From Pseudomonas sp. PA27(2017) (lineage in GTDB: Bacteria; Pseudomonadota; Gammaproteobacteria; Pseudomonadales; Pseudomonadaceae): 64,000 nt of DNA. The notes below the pieces were generated by a model, which was given only the letters and a program-made list of their open reading frames with translations, did no database searches and was not told the origin of the DNA. Below, piece after piece: positions 61,466-64,000 of this stretch (its first letter is position 1; each line of letters begins with the position of its first letter). A program made the translations under genes and the position numbers. The DNA lies in contig NZ_MSXW01000023.1 in the NCBI RefSeq assembly GCF_001945445.1, forward strand, positions 124,001-188,000, in the 5' to 3' direction.

Positions 61466-64000
61466 ATGCACCTGCTGCGTACCCAGCCCGGCCAGTCGCT
61501 GCCGGCCGACAGCATCGCCGACCTCGGCCAGACGCCCGCCGAGCTGGTGGTGCTGTGCACCGGTGATTCGCACCTGTCGCTGTTGGCCGAGGTTGCCCGG
61601 CACCTGCCCGAGGATTACCCCAGCCTGCGCTTGGCCAGCCCGGCGCAGCTGAGCAACAACGCCTCGGTGGATTTCTACGTCGAGCAGGTGCTCAGGCACG
61701 CCAAGGTCATCCTGATTTCCGTGCACGGCGGCGTCAGCTACTGGCGCTACGGCATTCAGCGCCTGGTGGAACTGGCGGGGCAGGGCAAGACGCTGATTCT
61801 GGTGCCTGGCGACGACAGCCCCGATCCCGAGCTGACCGGGTTGGGCAACGTGGCCGCCGAGGATGCCGAGCGGCTCTGGCAGTACCTGCGTCAGGGTGGT
61901 GTGGATAACGCGCGGCAGTTCTTCCAGTGCATCGCCGATCATTACCTGGGCCGTGACTACGGTTGGCAGCCGCCGCAGGCGCTGCCGCGGGTCGGCCTCT
62001 ATCACCCGCGTATCGGCAACGCCTCGCTGCAGGACTGGCGCGGCGACTGGCAAGCGGACGCACCGGTTGCCGCCTTGCTGTTCTATCGCACCCATGTGCA
62101 GGCGGCCAATACCGCCTTCGTCGACTCCTTCTGCCAGCGCCTGCAGGCTCAGGGCCTCAACCCGTTACCCATTGCGGTGGCCAGCCTCAAGGAGGCAGCC
62201 TGCCTGGCGCAGGTCGAGGATTGGCTCGACGAAGCGGGCACCAGCGTGATCATCAACACCACCGGTTTCGCCCAGTCCAACCCGGAGTCGCCCCAGGCAC
62301 GGCCGTTCCGCCGCGACGTGCCGGTGCTGCAGGCGCTTTGCGCCCTGGACAGCGAAGAGCAGTGGCAAGGCAACGCTCAAGGCCTCGGCCCTCGGGACCT
62401 GGCCATGCATATCGCGCTGCCGGAGCTGGATGGCCGCCTGATCACCCGGCCGATCAGCTTCAAGGGCCTGGCCTGGCGCAGCGAGCGCAGCCAGAGCGAT
62501 GTGGTCTGTTACCGCGCGCACCTGCCGGGCATGGATTTCGTCGCCGAACTGGCGCGTCGTCAGGCCGACCTGCAGCGACTGCCGGCTGTGGATAAGCGCG
62601 TTGCCCTGGTGCTCGCCAACTACCCGACCCGCGACGGCCGCATCGGCAACGGGGTCGGCCTGGATACGCCGGCAGCGGCGCTGAATATCCTGCGAGCCTT
62701 GAAAAGCCAGGGCTATCCGGTCGAGGGCCTACCGGACAGCGGCACAGCGCTGATCCACCAACTGCTCGGCGGCGTGACCAACGACCTCGACAATCTCGAC
62801 CTGCGGCCTTGCGCCCAGAGCCTGGCGCTGGACGACTACCAGCGCTGCTTCGCGGCCCTGCCCGAGGCCAATCGCCAGGCGGTACTGGAGCGCTGGGGCT
62901 CGCCGGAAAGCGACCCGATGTTCCGTGAGGGGCGGCTGATGATCGCCGGCCTGCGCTTTGGCCTGACCTTCGTCGGCATCCAGCCGGCACGGGGTTATCA
63001 GGTCGATGCCGCGGCGGTCTACCACGACCCTGACCTGGTGCCGCCACACGGCTACCTGGCCTTCTATTTCTGGATGCGCCACGTATACGCGGCCAACGCG
63101 GTGATCCACGTCGGCAAGCACGGCAACCTGGAGTGGCTGCCGGGCAAGAGCGTTGGGCTTTCCGAAAGCTGCTGGCCAACGGCGATTCTCGGCGCGCTGC
63201 CGAACATCTACCCGTTCATCGTCAACGACCCCGGCGAAGGCGCCCAGGCCAAGCGCCGCACCCAGGCGGTGATCATCGACCACCTGATGCCGCCGCTGAC
63301 CCGCGCCGAAAGCTACGGTCCGCTGCGCGATCTGGAGCGCCTGGCCGACGAGTATTACGACGCGAGCCAGCTCGACCTGCGCCGCGCCAGCGAGCTGCGT
63401 GGCGAGATTCTGCAGAAGGTGCGCGAGGCCAGCCTCGATCGTGAACTGGGCCTGCAGCTCAATGACGACCCTGCCAGCTGGTTGCCGCAGCTCGACGCCT
63501 ACCTGTGCGACCTCAAGGAATCGCAGATTCGTGACGGCCTGCATGTATTCGGCGAGTCGCCAGCCGGCACGTTGCGCCGCGACACGCTGCTGGCGCTGCT
63601 GCGCATCCCACGTGGCGACGGGCAGGGCGGTAATGCCAGCCTGCTGCGCGCCTTGGCCAGCGACCTGGCACTCGATTTCGATCCGCTCGATTGCGATATG
63701 GCGGCATCTTGGGCCGGACCGCGGCCGGAGCTCCTTGCGAGCCTGAGCGACGAGCCCTGGCGCACGGTGGGCGACACCCGCGAGCGCCTTGAGCTGCTCG
63801 GGTTGCGGTTGATCGAAGGGGCCGGGTCGGTCGGCCCGCTCAGCGAACTCGTGCTGCACGGTCTGCACGGCCATATCGCTCCGCTGCTGGACGCCTGTGG
63901 TGACGCCGAGATGCATGGCCTGTTCAGCGCGCTCGAAGGCCGTTTCGTGCCGTCCGGCCCCAGTGGCGCGCCGAGCCGGGGGCGGCTCGACGTGTTGCCG
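61466..64000 (+). CDS. cobN: Cobaltochelatase subunit CobN (3' end outside window)
   Basis: Large subunit of the ATP-dependent aerobic cobaltochelatase, which inserts cobalt into hydrogenobyrinic acid a,c-diamide with CobS and CobT. 845 codons are visible with no stop; the full protein is usually about 1,250-1,300 residues. Conserved stretches include YPTRDGRIGNGVGLDTP, VIHVGKHGNLEWLPGKSVGLS (ligand region) and NIYPFIVNDPGEGAQAKRR. It lies 12 bp after cobW and shares its riboswitch. Two exact DnaA-box 9-mers (61,900 and 62,587) are in frame. Confidence 0.95.
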   Translation, partial: MHLLRTQPGQSLPADSIADLGQTPAELVVLCTGDSHLSLLAEVARHLPEDYPSLRLASPAQLSNNASVDFYVEQVLRHAKVILISVHGGVSYWRYGIQRLVELAGQGKTLILVPGDDSPDPELTGLGNVAAEDAERLWQYLRQGGVDNARQFFQCIADHYLGRDYGWQPPQALPRVGLYHPRIGNASLQDWRGDWQADAPVAALLFYRTHVQAANTAFVDSFCQRLQAQGLNPLPIAVASLKEAACLAQVEDWLDEAGTSVIINTTGFAQSNPESPQARPFRRDVPVLQALCALDSEEQWQGNAQGLGPRDLAMHIALPELDGRLITRPISFKGLAWRSERSQSDVVCYRAHLPGMDFVAELARRQADLQRLPAVDKRVALVLANYPTRDGRIGNGVGLDTPAAALNILRALKSQGYPVEGLPDSGTALIHQLLGGVTNDLDNLDLRPCAQSLALDDYQRCFAALPEANRQAVLERWGSPESDPMFREGRLMIAGLRFGLTFVGIQPARGYQVDAAAVYHDPDLVPPHGYLAFYFWMRHVYAANAVIHVGKHGNLEWLPGKSVGLSESCWPTAILGALPNIYPFIVNDPGEGAQAKRRTQAVIIDHLMPPLTRAESYGPLRDLERLADEYYDASQLDLRRASELRGEILQKVREASLDRELGLQLNDDPASWLPQLDAYLCDLKESQIRDGLHVFGESPAGTLRRDTLLALLRIPRGDGQGGNASLLRALASDLALDFDPLDCDMAASWAGPRPELLASLSDEPWRTVGDTRERLELLGLRLIEGAGSVGPLSELVLHGLHGHIAPLLDACGDAEMHGLFSALEGRFVPSGPSGAPSRGRLDVLP

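Overview
The window is a GC-rich chromosomal segment of a Pseudomonas-type gammaproteobacterium. The order parA-parB-atpIBEFHAGDC-glmU-(DeoR regulator)-glmS is the arrangement next to the replication origin in Pseudomonas. The PprA/PprB/FppA Flp-pilus set, a PlpD-type patatin autotransporter and a zwf/RpiR pair also point to this genus. The species cannot be fixed from the sequence.

Layout. (1) 1-13,921, + strand: chromosome partitioning (parA cut at its 5' end, parB), the nine-gene ATP synthase operon behind a consensus-like promoter and ended by a hairpin terminator, then UDP-GlcNAc precursor synthesis (glmU, DeoR-family regulator, glmS) and a YczE-like membrane protein. (2) 13,983-14,956, - strand: a ParD-like ribbon-helix-helix gene overlapping a type I methionine aminopeptidase gene. 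(3) 15,375-17,267: a Tat-exported PhoX phosphatase behind a Pho-box-like repeat. (4) 17,280-35,470, - strand: an 18 kb block reading giant adhesin (3,445 aa, about 34 Ig-like repeats) > TolC-like > ABC exporter > HlyD-like > TadE > TadG > TadE, with very short gaps. (5) 35,956-38,716: zwf and a divergent RpiR/HexR-family regulator with a palindromic operator, plus a small unknown gene. (6) 38,803-43,715: a PlpD-type type Vd autotransporter and a superfamily 1 helicase with a possible nuclease tail. (7) 43,834-57,584: the Flp (type IVb) pilus locus, with a single-domain response regulator, flp, rcpC-rcpA-tadZABCD-DUF3613, pprB, fppA, pprA and a small co-transcribed gene. (8) 57,547-64,000: cobalamin genes, with cobM, cobE, cbtA and cbtB on the - strand and cobW and cobN (cut at the window end) on the + strand. 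They diverge from an intergenic region that carries two cobalamin riboswitches, one per direction.

How it works together. Blocks 4 and 7 look like one surface-attachment programme. In P. aeruginosa, PprB is known to control both the Flp pilus and the BapA adhesin with its type I exporter. Here the two systems sit 9 kb apart, and the Tad minor pilin genes are at the end of the adhesin/exporter block instead of beside pprB. Block 8 is a B12-controlled cobalt uptake and cobaltochelatase module.

Other signals: a perfect 14-bp parS core inside cobW, twelve exact DnaA-box 9-mers spread over the window, a 117-bp repeat element that supplies the stop codon of cobE, and a base-composition-shifted patch inside the secretin gene rcpA. 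No rRNA, tRNA, CRISPR array, insertion sequence or prophage was seen.
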